Shown here piece by piece: positions 1 through 6,481 of a DNA stretch of 34,764 nucleotides (position 1 is its first letter; every line of letters starts with the position of its first letter). The DNA comes from Clostridiales bacterium. GTDB lineage: Bacteria > Bacillota > Clostridia > Oscillospirales > Oscillospiraceae. The notes beneath the pieces are model-generated. The model saw nothing but the letters and a program-made list of their open reading frames with translations. It was not told the DNA's origin and ran no database searches. Made by a program: the position numbers and the translations under genes. Where the stretch lies: assembly GCA_022772525.1 (NCBI GenBank), contig JALFAD010000014.1:1-34764 (forward strand), given 5' to 3'.

Positions 1-84
1 GCTGCGGCATACGGAATTGAACTGCATTCGTCCCGCCCGGTTGCGGAAGAATGCCCACTCCTGCCCTGTATACTTCTTCTTCAT
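1..84 (-). CDS. Partial small hypothetical protein of the mobile element (N-terminus only)
   Basis: Reading leftward from an ATG at 84, 28 codons run open to the window edge, starting MKKKYTGQEWAFFRNRAGRM. A good ribosome binding site (AAGGAGA) lies just upstream at about 91-97. It sits about 105 bp downstream of the helicase gene on the same strand, so it is probably the next gene of the same replication module. The visible part is basic and aromatic, with one cysteine near the cut end. I do not recognise a family with certainty. Only the first 28 residues are in the window, so length and function cannot be judged. Confidence 0.55.
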   Translation of the reverse strand, partial: MKKKYTGQEWAFFRNRAGRMQFNSVCRS

Positions 85-123
85 ATTCTTTCTCCTTCAT
101 TTTTCTGTTGAAGCCCGAATCCT

Positions 124-180
124 CTATCCCCATCCATCCCAAGCATCCCCGGGGATAGATGGGATGGATCGGGATGGATG
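124..180. repeat. Cluster of GGATGG-type direct and inverted repeats
   Basis: CATCCATCCC (131-140) is matched by GGGATGGATC (161-170) and exactly complemented by GGGATGGATG (171-180). CTATCCCC (124-131) pairs with GGGGATAG (151-158), and the centre holds the 12-bp palindrome ATCCCCGGGGAT (145-156). The cluster lies between the helicase stop codon (190) and the next leftward gene (84). It could be a hairpin that controls readthrough or a protein binding site. Nothing in the sequence decides between these. Confidence 0.6.
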
Positions 181-189
181 TTTTCCACA

Positions 190-1497
190 TCAGAGAATAA
201 TTGGAGCGGTCAGTGCCTGAATGCCCCAGAAGCCGTTGACCTTCTTGCCGGATTTGTTGATGATCTTGTTGCTGGCTTCCAGATTGTAGTCCTCCAGATG
301 GCTTTTCAGATAACTGCTTACCGACCGCTGGGCGATGGGCCGATAACCGTTGTCCTCACACCACATCTGATAGATGGCGTACAACTCCCGGGAGGTGATG
401 GTGCTGTCTGCTTTCAGCTGGATGTACCCCTCGGATTGCATAAACTCCACCAGATTGTTGGCATTCCGCTTGGCGTGCTCCTTGTTATCCGCCGCCCTCT
501 GGCTCACCGTGAAGCGGTAGTTGTTGGATTGCAAGCGTTTCAAGCCATCCAGGCACCAGAGGAAGATGCCCTCTACCTCCTGTTTCAGCTTGTCGGAAAG
601 AAACGGGTCATCCGCCCTGCCCGGCGGCTTTCGCCTGGTCTGCAAAATCAGCTGCCGTCGGAAGAAACCCTCCGACTTATCGTACAGGGCTTCCAGATCG
701 CCGTTGGAGAACGCCATGAAGCGGACATACATATCCCCCTGAAAGCTCTGTTCCTTCTTCCGCTCCAAGTCCATAGGGGTTTCCGCTGTGATGATGGACT
801 TCACATAATGGGTGGAGGATAGAGCTTCCATTTTGGTATCGTCGTCCACCATCACCAGCACATGCTGCAAATCCGCTCGGGCGAAGGCGCTGGTTTCCAC
901 CTTGTCGATGCTGCCGTTCTTGACATTGGCGCCGAACAGAGTGTGCATCACCACGCCGATCCGGGACTTCCCCTCGCCACCGTTGCCCTTGATGAGCAGC
1001 ATCACCTGCCCCCGGGTGCAGGGAATCAGGCAGTAGCCCATGAATTCCTGCAACGTCAGAATGTCCTCCGGCTCCAGAAGCTCCGACAAAAACCGCAGCC
1101 AGACCTCCGGCCGGGGCGCGTTGGGATTGTAGCAAATGGGCAGGCGATTCAGGCAGAAGCCCTTTTCCTCCACGAACCTTCCATCCAGAAACAGGGTGCC
1201 GTTGGCGAGGAAGATACGATCCTGATACTTTTCCAACTCGCCCCGGTCGTAGCATTCCATACGGATTGCTTCCAGCAGGTTTTTAGCTTTTGTCACCAGC
1301 CCGCTGGTAAGGTGTTCCTTGATATCATCGAACACATCCCGCAGGAGCCGGTCCTTATCGGTGACGATGCCCTCGGTGGTGAAGAAGTCCTCTCCCTTGC
1401 TGAGCAGAGGGTGCTGTTCCAGAAAGCACTGGCAGTATTTGTGCTCGATGATCTTCCCCTTGTCATCCAGCCACTCCGGCGTACCGCTCATGCGCAT
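190..1497 (-). CDS. D5/P4-family phage or plasmid primase-helicase (SF3 ATPase)
   Basis: This 435-residue protein is a superfamily 3 helicase of the kind fused to or paired with primases in phages, satellites and integrative elements, where it unwinds the element's replication origin. The P-loop GNGGEGKS is at residues 171-178. An acidic Walker B strand (VMVDDD) is at about 215-220, and a sensor-like AFSNGD is at 262-267, followed by a candidate arginine finger in a FFRRQ segment. The first ~150 residues match the D5 N-terminal region in character. There is no primase catalytic domain, which fits the zinc-finger primase fragment encoded just upstream. The gene overlaps that upstream gene by 10 bp. 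An alternative ATG at 1491 would give the classic 4-bp ATGA overlap and may be the true start. The family call is firm; its exact partner and origin are inferred. Confidence 0.88.
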   Translation of the reverse strand: MRMSGTPEWLDDKGKIIEHKYCQCFLEQHPLLSKGEDFFTTEGIVTDKDRLLRDVFDDIKEHLTSGLVTKAKNLLEAIRMECYDRGELEKYQDRIFLANGTLFLDGRFVEEKGFCLNRLPICYNPNAPRPEVWLRFLSELLEPEDILTLQEFMGYCLIPCTRGQVMLLIKGNGGEGKSRIGVVMHTLFGANVKNGSIDKVETSAFARADLQHVLVMVDDDTKMEALSSTHYVKSIITAETPMDLERKKEQSFQGDMYVRFMAFSNGDLEALYDKSEGFFRRQLILQTRRKPPGRADDPFLSDKLKQEVEGIFLWCLDGLKRLQSNNYRFTVSQRAADNKEHAKRNANNLVEFMQSEGYIQLKADSTITSRELYAIYQMWCEDNGYRPIAQRSVSSYLKSHLEDYNLEASNKIINKSGKKVNGFWGIQALTAPIIL

Positions 1498-2081
1498 TCT
1501 CTCTCTTTCTCACACAGTGTCCCGAGATATTCGGACAGCCGCCGGATATGCCCCTTTTTGCAGAGCATTTCCGCAGTCTGTTTCGCCAGAAGCAAATCAT
1601 TTCCCAGCAGGCAGTCCAGAAGATGATTGACTGTGGGCAGTGCTTTCATCGCTTCGGCAAAACGGGGATGGATGGGGTCACCCGGCTTCTCAGGACGATA
1701 CCGCAGCTGCCAGATACGAAGGTGCCGGAGATATTCCTGCAAAACGCAAACACAGAGCCGCTCCCTGTCCCGGGTTGGCTCTGCATGGCAGTTGGGAATC
1801 TCCGATTGTTCTGGCGGTCTGGGATTGATGCTAAAATCAGCGGCGAGTTTTTCTGCGGCATCCTTAAGGCTGATGCCGAACAGCCTCGCGGTGAAGTCGA
1901 TGACATCTCCGCTGGCCCCGCAGCCGAAGCAATAGAAGAAATCCTCATTCAGCTTCAAACTGGGGTGCCTGTCCTCGTGGAATGGGCAGTAGGTCATGCC
2001 GTTTGGCAGAACCCGTAGCCCATAGTGTTCGGCAGCCTGCCTTAATGTGACAGCTGCCTTGATGGTTTCAAATACGCGCAT
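1488..2081 (-). CDS. CHC2 zinc-finger protein (DnaG-like primase N-terminal domain)
   Basis: This is a 197-residue protein with a DnaG-type zinc ribbon near its N-terminus. CPFH at about residues 32-35 and CFGC about 20 residues later give the C-x2-H...C-x2-C pattern that binds zinc and recognises single-stranded template DNA in bacterial primases. No Toprim catalytic core follows, and the C-terminal half (about 95-197) is unassigned. Such stand-alone CHC2 proteins commonly precede a D5-type helicase in phage-like elements, and that is the order here. The ATG at 2081 has a clear GGAGG site 7 bases upstream. The protein probably supplies the template-binding half of a two-protein primase-helicase. 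Priming activity itself is not shown by the sequence. Confidence 0.87.
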   Translation of the reverse strand: MRVFETIKAAVTLRQAAEHYGLRVLPNGMTYCPFHEDRHPSLKLNEDFFYCFGCGASGDVIDFTARLFGISLKDAAEKLAADFSINPRPPEQSEIPNCHAEPTRDRERLCVCVLQEYLRHLRIWQLRYRPEKPGDPIHPRFAEAMKALPTVNHLLDCLLGNDLLLAKQTAEMLCKKGHIRRLSEYLGTLCEKERECA

Positions 2082-2106
2082 TATCTTGCCTCCATAAAAA
2101 TATTGG

Positions 2107-2146
2107 GGAGGAAAATACCCGCCGGCTCAACAGGCATTTTACCTCC
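2107..2146 (-). promoter_or_regulatory. Leader hairpin upstream of the CHC2 gene (attenuator-like)
   Basis: GGAGGAAAATACC (2107-2119) and GGCATTTTACCTCC (2133-2146) form an imperfect inverted repeat. Read leftward it is followed by a U-rich stretch (CAATATTTTTA) just before the ribosome binding site of the zinc-finger primase gene. The shape fits an intrinsic terminator or attenuator in the 5' leader. The stem also contains an AGGAGG-like run, so translational sequestration is possible. This is inferred from structure only. Confidence 0.45.
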
Positions 2147-2167
2147 TCACTATGGTTATGGGGAAAT

Positions 2168-2215
2168 TTTCAAAAAACAGGCTAATCGCAGGACAAGCCC
2201 ATTTCAAAAAACAGG
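2168..2215. repeat. Direct repeats in the divergent intergenic region
   Basis: The 14-mer TTTCAAAAAACAGG occurs at 2168-2181 and again at 2202-2215, 34 bp apart. A related CAGGACAAGCCC / CAGGACAAACCC pair is at 2189-2200 and 2212-2223. The repeats lie between the leftward replication module and the rightward gene pair, just upstream of the rightward -10 box. They are plausible operator sites or origin iterons. Confidence 0.7.
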
Positions 2216-2248
2216 ACAAACCCTCTTCCAATTATAGAACATTTGTGC

Positions 2249-2254
2249 TATAAT
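2249..2254 (+). promoter_or_regulatory. -10 box for the rightward mobile-element genes
   Basis: A perfect TATAAT lies 29 bases before the ATG at 2284. The -35 position 17 bp upstream reads TTCCAA, a poor match, so the promoter may need an activator or be set by the adjacent direct repeats. Confidence 0.6.
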
Positions 2255-2283
2255 AAGCGAAAACAATTTTGGAGGGTTGTGTA

Positions 2284-3393
2284 ATGATGAATACGAACGA
2301 TGCGGTATCTCTGGACTTCTGGAATGGATTGGCTTTCTACTCCGGGAAAAGCTTCCCCTGCGGAACCATTGGCTGTGACGCTCTGAATATTCCAGCCGAA
2401 GCGATCGAGAAACTGAAAGAACTATGTACGGTGCAGTATGCGCTGATAAACGCTCTTACTTCCGGCCCCGGGAATCCTGCACTGCTCCCGGCGGCACGGG
2501 AAAGCGCCCAGCAGATTGCGAAGCTCCTGAAAAATGTGAAGCCCTTTTCCTATATGGATGTGCCCGATGTGGAAGATCGGATTGAGCGGATTTTCTCGGA
2601 AGCATACCTGAACAACGCCATCGAATACAGCACGGTCTTTGGCGGCAGCACTCTGGACATTCTGTCGGACCCGAAATACGAACAGGGAAAAACACTGCTT
2701 CGGACGCTGCCGGTGCTGGCGCAGTTGGGATACTCTTTGGAGCAATATCAGCAAACCATGCTTGCCTTTGCGGAGAAGCTGAATGATCCCGGATTCAAGC
2801 GAACGCCCCAGAACATTGCCACTCTCTTTGGGGAGTGCTTCCCGAAGATTGAAAAATTCGAGAACAATGCCACTTGGATGGCAATGACCAACGCCACCAC
2901 CCAGTACACGACGCTGCTGCGGCCTGACAGCAAGACGCCGGTAATCGCAAAACACATGATCTACGTTTCCTTCGTGGGTATGTTCCGCTCCGATCTGTAT
3001 GAAGGACTGTGTGTAGGACACGCTCCCAAAAAGTGCCGAACCTGCGGACGCTGGTTTTTGACCATCAATGCCAGACCAACAAAATACTGCGGCGGTTATG
3101 CTCCCGGAGATAAGCGGCACAGAAGTTGCAGACAGGTTGGGAATCTGAAAGGCAGAAAGGAACGGGAACTGGCAGAAGACAATCCCAATGTGGAGCTATT
3201 TAAGAAGCGGTTGGATTCCATCAACCACCGCTTGAGAAGAAAGAATGCAGATAAACCGCTGGGAAAGATGATGAAGAAGCTGGCAAAAGATAAAATGCAG
3301 CGATCAAAAAACAGCGTCGATTATGCCAACGGAAACTATATTCAGGAGATGGAGCTGGATGCCTTGGAAGCGGAAGCCAGGTCGCTTTTGTAA
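2284..3393 (+). CDS. Zinc-knuckle protein of mobile elements, DUF6076-like
   Basis: The 369-residue product is mostly helical, with a compact four-cysteine centre in its last third. C251-x2-C254 (CRTCGRWFL), C269 in KYCGG and C282 in RSCRQ are followed by the basic stretch GNLKGRKERE. This resembles the CGNR/DUF6076 type of putative nucleic-acid-binding zinc finger seen in Clostridia mobile elements. The family name is from memory and moderately sure. The start is the ATG at 2284, 7 bases after GGAGGG; the in-frame TTG at 2269 overlaps that ribosome binding site and is rejected. The sigma-like gene follows 27 bp later, probably co-transcribed. A regulatory or DNA-binding role in the element is inferred. 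Confidence 0.75.
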   Translation: MMNTNDAVSLDFWNGLAFYSGKSFPCGTIGCDALNIPAEAIEKLKELCTVQYALINALTSGPGNPALLPAARESAQQIAKLLKNVKPFSYMDVPDVEDRIERIFSEAYLNNAIEYSTVFGGSTLDILSDPKYEQGKTLLRTLPVLAQLGYSLEQYQQTMLAFAEKLNDPGFKRTPQNIATLFGECFPKIEKFENNATWMAMTNATTQYTTLLRPDSKTPVIAKHMIYVSFVGMFRSDLYEGLCVGHAPKKCRTCGRWFLTINARPTKYCGGYAPGDKRHRSCRQVGNLKGRKERELAEDNPNVELFKKRLDSINHRLRRKNADKPLGKMMKKLAKDKMQRSKNSVDYANGNYIQEMELDALEAEARSLL

Positions 3394-3420
3394 TATTGAA
3401 ACAGAGGAAGGAGGTGCCCC

Positions 3421-4638
3421 ATGCCTAAGTTAGCGGAAAGGTACACCACCAAATATGGTTTCCAGTGTCTGGAAAAGAACGTGACCCGGTTTGAGGCGGA
3501 ACACGCCCTTCAGATATCGCCGGAGCCGCTGGTTGTGGAGAATATCAATCAATACATCGTCATGGCAAACCGGGAACACAATCTTCTGTATGTCTGCTTT
3601 TATCTCCATCACATTGAAAAAATCCTGAACGGACGGATTTACCGCTTCTTCCACCGGGAGGGGCTTTACGCTTATGACCCGGTTCGTCTGCTGGATTACA
3701 AACTGAACTGCGTGTCCGCGATTGTGGATTGCTGTCCGGGGTATGATCCCGACAAGGGTGCAGACTTTCTGACCTATGCCTACTACGATATTGGCAACGC
3801 CATCCTCAACTGCCGCCGCTATGAGGAATCCGGCTCCTTCAAAAATCTGGACGAGTACAAAACCGTCCGGGGCATTGCGTGGCTTTACAACAAGGCAAGG
3901 GACTCCCGGAAGAAAACCATAGCGGCATTCATGGAGAAAACCGGCTGCACCAAAAAGACAGCGGAAGATTATCTCACCGCAGCCCGCAAAAATCGGGGCA
4001 TCGTTTCTATCTATGATACCATTCTCCGTGAGCGTGACAAGGAATTCAGCGAGGATTTCGATACGGATATCAACGAGGACGCTGGCGAGGATTTAAGCCG
4101 GGATGCCGGTGGCGTGTACAGTGCAATGCTCTGGGACAACTCCTGGGGTGGTGCTGTCCGGCGTGCACACAGCAAATTGGATTACCGTTCTCAGATTCTG
4201 ATAGAGCGGCACATGGCAGCCTGCATGGACTGCCGCTGTGTGCTGCCCCTGGGCCGCCGTCCCACATGGGAGGATCTGGCGGCGATGTTTGAAGGCTCCA
4301 CAGCCAGCGGCGCGGAGCGGGCTTACAAGAAAGCGGTACACAAGCTGACGCAGCTGCTGATTGAGGATGGCCTCTTTCACACCATCGTTTTGAAGCACAA
4401 GCGTCAGAAAAAGCGAAAAGAAAAAATCACCGCCGCAACCTACCTGTATCAGGCAGACAGCGACGGCGAGTGGGGCGAGATTCAGTTCGACTTTGAGAAA
4501 AAGACAGCGCAGATTATCCGGCTTGCTGATTGGGATAAAATGATTTCTCAGCCTTTTGCAAAATACGCAATCTCCTATCTTTTGAATTGTCAGAATGAGA
4601 AGCTGCCGAAAGAAACGGTGATTTCATTTGAGGAGTAG
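3421..4638 (+). CDS. Divergent sigma-70-like protein of a mobile element
   Basis: This is a 405-residue protein with the layout of a divergent sigma factor. Residues 110-130 (FLTYAYYDIGNAIL) resemble region 2 helices that bind core polymerase and the -10 element. A helix-turn-helix-like segment is at about 164-190, and residues 253-316 resemble region 4 (SQILIERHM, then a WEDLAAMF segment). A two-cysteine insertion (CMDCRC) interrupts this part. The last ~80 residues are unassigned. The start ATG has a strong AAGGAGG site. Similar proteins accompany replication modules of Clostridia integrative elements, so it may direct transcription of the element. The similarity is distant, and it could instead be a DNA-binding protein with no polymerase contact. 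Confidence 0.6.
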   Translation: MPKLAERYTTKYGFQCLEKNVTRFEAEHALQISPEPLVVENINQYIVMANREHNLLYVCFYLHHIEKILNGRIYRFFHREGLYAYDPVRLLDYKLNCVSAIVDCCPGYDPDKGADFLTYAYYDIGNAILNCRRYEESGSFKNLDEYKTVRGIAWLYNKARDSRKKTIAAFMEKTGCTKKTAEDYLTAARKNRGIVSIYDTILRERDKEFSEDFDTDINEDAGEDLSRDAGGVYSAMLWDNSWGGAVRRAHSKLDYRSQILIERHMAACMDCRCVLPLGRRPTWEDLAAMFEGSTASGAERAYKKAVHKLTQLLIEDGLFHTIVLKHKRQKKRKEKITAATYLYQADSDGEWGEIQFDFEKKTAQIIRLADWDKMISQPFAKYAISYLLNCQNEKLPKETVISFEE

Positions 4639-4757
4639 CGTGAGAGAGTAGCGTCGCTACGGCGGGCTTGATATACCTCTGGCTCCCCCGGTGATGCCGC
4701 TCCATTTCGAGACTCAGCTGAGCTTCTCCTCTCCATTCCACAGCACCACCTACACCC

Positions 4758-4826
4758 GAACAGGCGGATTCTGCTATCGCAAACTCCTGGGCTTCTCGTC
4801 CGGGAGGACACAAAATCCGCCTGTTC
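4758..4826. repeat. Long hairpin with a nested stem
   Basis: GAACAGGCGGATT (4758-4770) is exactly complementary to 4814-4826. Inside the loop CTCCTGG (about 4784-4790) pairs with CCGGGAG (about 4800-4806) if one G-U wobble is allowed, which favours folding as RNA over a purely DNA role. It is separated by one base from the next hairpin. Confidence 0.75.
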
Positions 4827-4827
4827 T

Positions 4828-4882
4828 GTGGGTGACGGAAAGTGCTTGTTCCCGCCCCGAATAACCCCTTTCCGTCACCCAC
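4828..4882. repeat. Hairpin with a 15-bp perfect stem
   Basis: GTGGGTGACGGAAAG (4828-4842) is exactly complementary to 4868-4882, with a 25-base C-rich loop. No T-run follows on either strand, so it is not an ordinary terminator. Confidence 0.8.
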
Positions 4883-4929
4883 GGTCGCCAAAGGTATAAC
4901 ACACTAGACTTTGTGCGCAAAGTCGTGTG

Positions 4930-5094
4930 CCACGAAACCGCCGGTTTCATTGGATTCTTCCTGCCACGGAGGGCCCTACCCTCCATTGGATGCCTCCTGC
5001 CAAGGGTACTCTGTCCCCTTTGGATTCCCCAGCCAACAGGGCGCTCTCGCCCCTATTGGAAACCCAGAGCCAAAGGAATTTGCCATCCCTTTGG
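4930..5094. repeat. Array of five ~35-bp hairpin units with covarying stems
   Basis: Each unit is a hairpin whose base is CCA(A) on the left and TTGG on the right, followed by a 9-11 base spacer like ATTCCTCCTG. TTGG starts at 4950, 4986, 5020, 5056 and 5091 (steps of 36, 34, 36 and 35). The upper stems differ but remain complementary: GAAACC/GGTTTC, GGAGGG/CCCTCC, AGGG/CCCCT, GGGCG/CGCCC and AAAGG/CCTTT. The spacers are near-copies of each other, not unique, so this is not a CRISPR array. Conserved bases with changing but complementary tips indicate selection or a copying mechanism that preserves structure. Confidence 0.8.
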
Positions 5095-5103
5095 AATCCC
5101 ATA

Positions 5104-5164
5104 TGCGTTTTGGAATGCGTACCCACAAAGAAAAAAGAATTGTGGGCATTCATTCCAAAACGCA
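5104..5164. repeat. Hairpin with a 14-bp perfect stem and a nested 7-bp stem
   Basis: TGCGTTTTGGAATG (5104-5117) is exactly complementary to 5151-5164. The loop contains CCCACAA (5122-5128) and its complement TTGTGGG (5140-5146). The TTTGGAAT part of the left arm repeats the foot of the preceding array, so it may be a longer terminal member. Confidence 0.8.
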
Positions 5165-5232
5165 CCCCTGGGTCGATCATCTGCTATGGTGATCTCCAGA
5201 GGGTTTGCCGCAATCAGATGACAGATATATTG

Positions 5233-5262
5233 AGGCGGCGGAAGGATATCCTTCCGCCGCCT
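5233..5262. terminator. Perfect 30-nt palindrome, probable bidirectional terminator
   Basis: A 15-bp perfect arm (AGGCGGCGGAAGGAT) meets its complement with no spacer. It lies 21 bases after the stop of the chvE-like gene (leftward) and closes the hairpin region (rightward). The rightward side is followed by TTGTTATGTTTTG, which is partly T-rich; the leftward side has only CAATATATC. Confidence 0.7.
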
Positions 5263-5283
5263 TGTTATGTTTTGATACGGTTC

Positions 5284-6420
5284 TTACTTCAGAAGTGCCA
5301 GACGGCCGGGGTCGTTGGCAAAGACTTCCTTAGCATTGTCCTTGGTGACCACGACGGGGGGCAGCTCGTAGACGAGAACATCGATCTTACCATTGTTCAC
5401 CTGAACATCGGTAGCGGGCATGCCGTTGCCTGCCTGCAGGGACTTGATGATCTCGATAGTCTGAGCAACCAGAGCATCGGTGGGCTTTGCAATGGTGGAG
5501 TACTGACGACCGGACCAGACCCACTCAACGGACTCGTTCTCAGCGTCCAGACCGGAGATAGCGGGAATCTCCTGACCTGCCTGCTCGCAGGAGGTGATGA
5601 TCGCACGGGCGATGCCGTCGTTGGGAGACAGGACACCGTGAATTTCCTTGTCAGAGTAGAAGCCGGACAGCAGGGAGTCCATTCTTGCCTGTGCCTTGGA
5701 GTTGTCCCAGTCCATGGTAGCGCACTGGGTGAAGTCAGTCTGGCCGGAAACAACGGTCAGCGTGCCGTCGTCGATCAGGGGCTGCAGAACGCTCATTGCG
5801 CCCTTGAAGAAGTTGGGGGCATTGGGGTCAGCGGGGCCGCCGCCGAACAGCTCGATGTTCCAGGGGCCTTCGCCCTTCATTTCCTTCAGACCATCCAGCA
5901 GAGCCTGGGCCTGCAGCTCACCGGTCTTGACGCTGCCGAACTGAACAACACCGTCAACGCCGGTGGTATTCTCCAGGAGGCGGTCATAACCAATGACATA
6001 AACGCCGGCAGCCTTGGCCTCTTCCAGGACAGCGCCCAGCTGGGTGCCATCGATGGGGCCAACAACGATCACCTTGGCGCCGTTCTGAATCATGGATTCG
6101 ATCTGCTGCTGCTGCGTGGGAACCTTATTGTCAGCAGCCTGGATGATGGGCTTGAAGCCGGCAGCTTCCAGCTCAGTCTTGAACATCTCTTCTGCTTCCT
6201 TCCAGTTCTGTGTGCCCAGCCAGGGCAGGGAGACGCCGATGGTGGCACCGGCCTCAAAGCCGCCGGCTGCAGCGGGCGCAGCGGGAGCGGCAGCGTTGCC
6301 GGAATCAGCGGGGGCAGCGGGGGTGGTGGCTGCGGGAGCAGATTCGGTACGACCGCCGCCGCAGGCAGTCATGGACAGAACCATAACCAGCGCCAAGAGC
6401 AATGCGAACAGTTTTTTCAT
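5284..6420 (-). CDS. chvE: ChvE-like monosaccharide-binding lipoprotein of an ABC transporter
   Basis: This is a 378-residue extracellular sugar-binding lipoprotein. The signal peptide ends in LSMTAC, placing the lipidated cysteine at residue 20, followed by a long Gly/Ala/Pro linker to about residue 55. The mature part is a type I periplasmic binding fold (Peripl_BP_4) with QQQQIESMI, VVGPIDGTQL, GYDRLL and an ELFGGGPAD segment typical of ChvE, the multiple-monosaccharide receptor of Agrobacterium. Family members bind pyranoses such as glucose, galactose, arabinose and xylose; the sugar here cannot be read from sequence. It is the last gene of the operon HAD-mmsA-mmsB-chvE. A hairpin before the gene and a terminator after it would favour a stable, abundant mRNA for the receptor. 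The start ATG has an AGGAGG site. Confidence 0.9.
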   Translation of the reverse strand: MKKLFALLLALVMVLSMTACGGGRTESAPAATTPAAPADSGNAAAPAAPAAAGGFEAGATIGVSLPWLGTQNWKEAEEMFKTELEAAGFKPIIQAADNKVPTQQQQIESMIQNGAKVIVVGPIDGTQLGAVLEEAKAAGVYVIGYDRLLENTTGVDGVVQFGSVKTGELQAQALLDGLKEMKGEGPWNIELFGGGPADPNAPNFFKGAMSVLQPLIDDGTLTVVSGQTDFTQCATMDWDNSKAQARMDSLLSGFYSDKEIHGVLSPNDGIARAIITSCEQAGQEIPAISGLDAENESVEWVWSGRQYSTIAKPTDALVAQTIEIIKSLQAGNGMPATDVQVNNGKIDVLVYELPPVVVTKDNAKEVFANDPGRLALLK

Positions 6421-6448
6421 TGTTTTTTCCTCCTACTATTGTGTATTT

Positions 6449-6481
6449 GGTTTTTTATTAAGGCCCGGCTGCAAAAAAACC
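6449..6481 (-). promoter_or_regulatory. Intercistronic hairpin before the sugar-binding protein gene
   Basis: GGTTTTTT (6449-6456) and AAAAAACC (6474-6481) form an 8-bp stem around a GGCCCGGC-containing loop, at the stop codon of the permease gene. Such hairpins often protect the downstream mRNA from 3' decay, raising receptor level over membrane subunits. That role is inferred. Confidence 0.45.

Larger units (their letters stand above)
4639..5283. other. 645-bp gene-free region made of successive inverted repeats
   Basis: No convincing gene is present: the open frames that cross it change strand and frame and lack ribosome binding sites that fit. Almost the whole stretch can fold. In order it holds a 13-nt palindrome GTAGCGTCGCTAC (4648-4660), a 13-bp stem (4758-4770 with 4814-4826), a 15-bp stem (4828-4842 with 4868-4882), a 7-bp stem (4907-4913 with 4918-4924), five ~35-bp hairpin units (4930-5094), a 14-bp stem (5104-5117 with 5151-5164) and a perfect 30-nt palindrome (5233-5262). 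It begins 1 base after the sigma-like gene with no terminator before it, so it could be the 3' part of that transcript or a separate RNA. It also marks the switch from the mobile element to chromosomal sugar genes. Confidence 0.75.

Noticed and set aside
4514..4891. A leftward open frame of 125 codons overlapping the sigma-like gene end and two hairpins.
   Set aside because: It overlaps the sigma-like gene by over 100 bp, has no convincing ribosome binding site, and its sequence is fully constrained by the inverted repeats. It is better seen as part of the structured region.
4930..5094. Possible CRISPR array because of the ~35-bp period.
   Set aside because: The inter-unit sequences are near-copies, the variable parts are palindromic, the units are too short to contain repeat plus spacer, and no cas gene is near.
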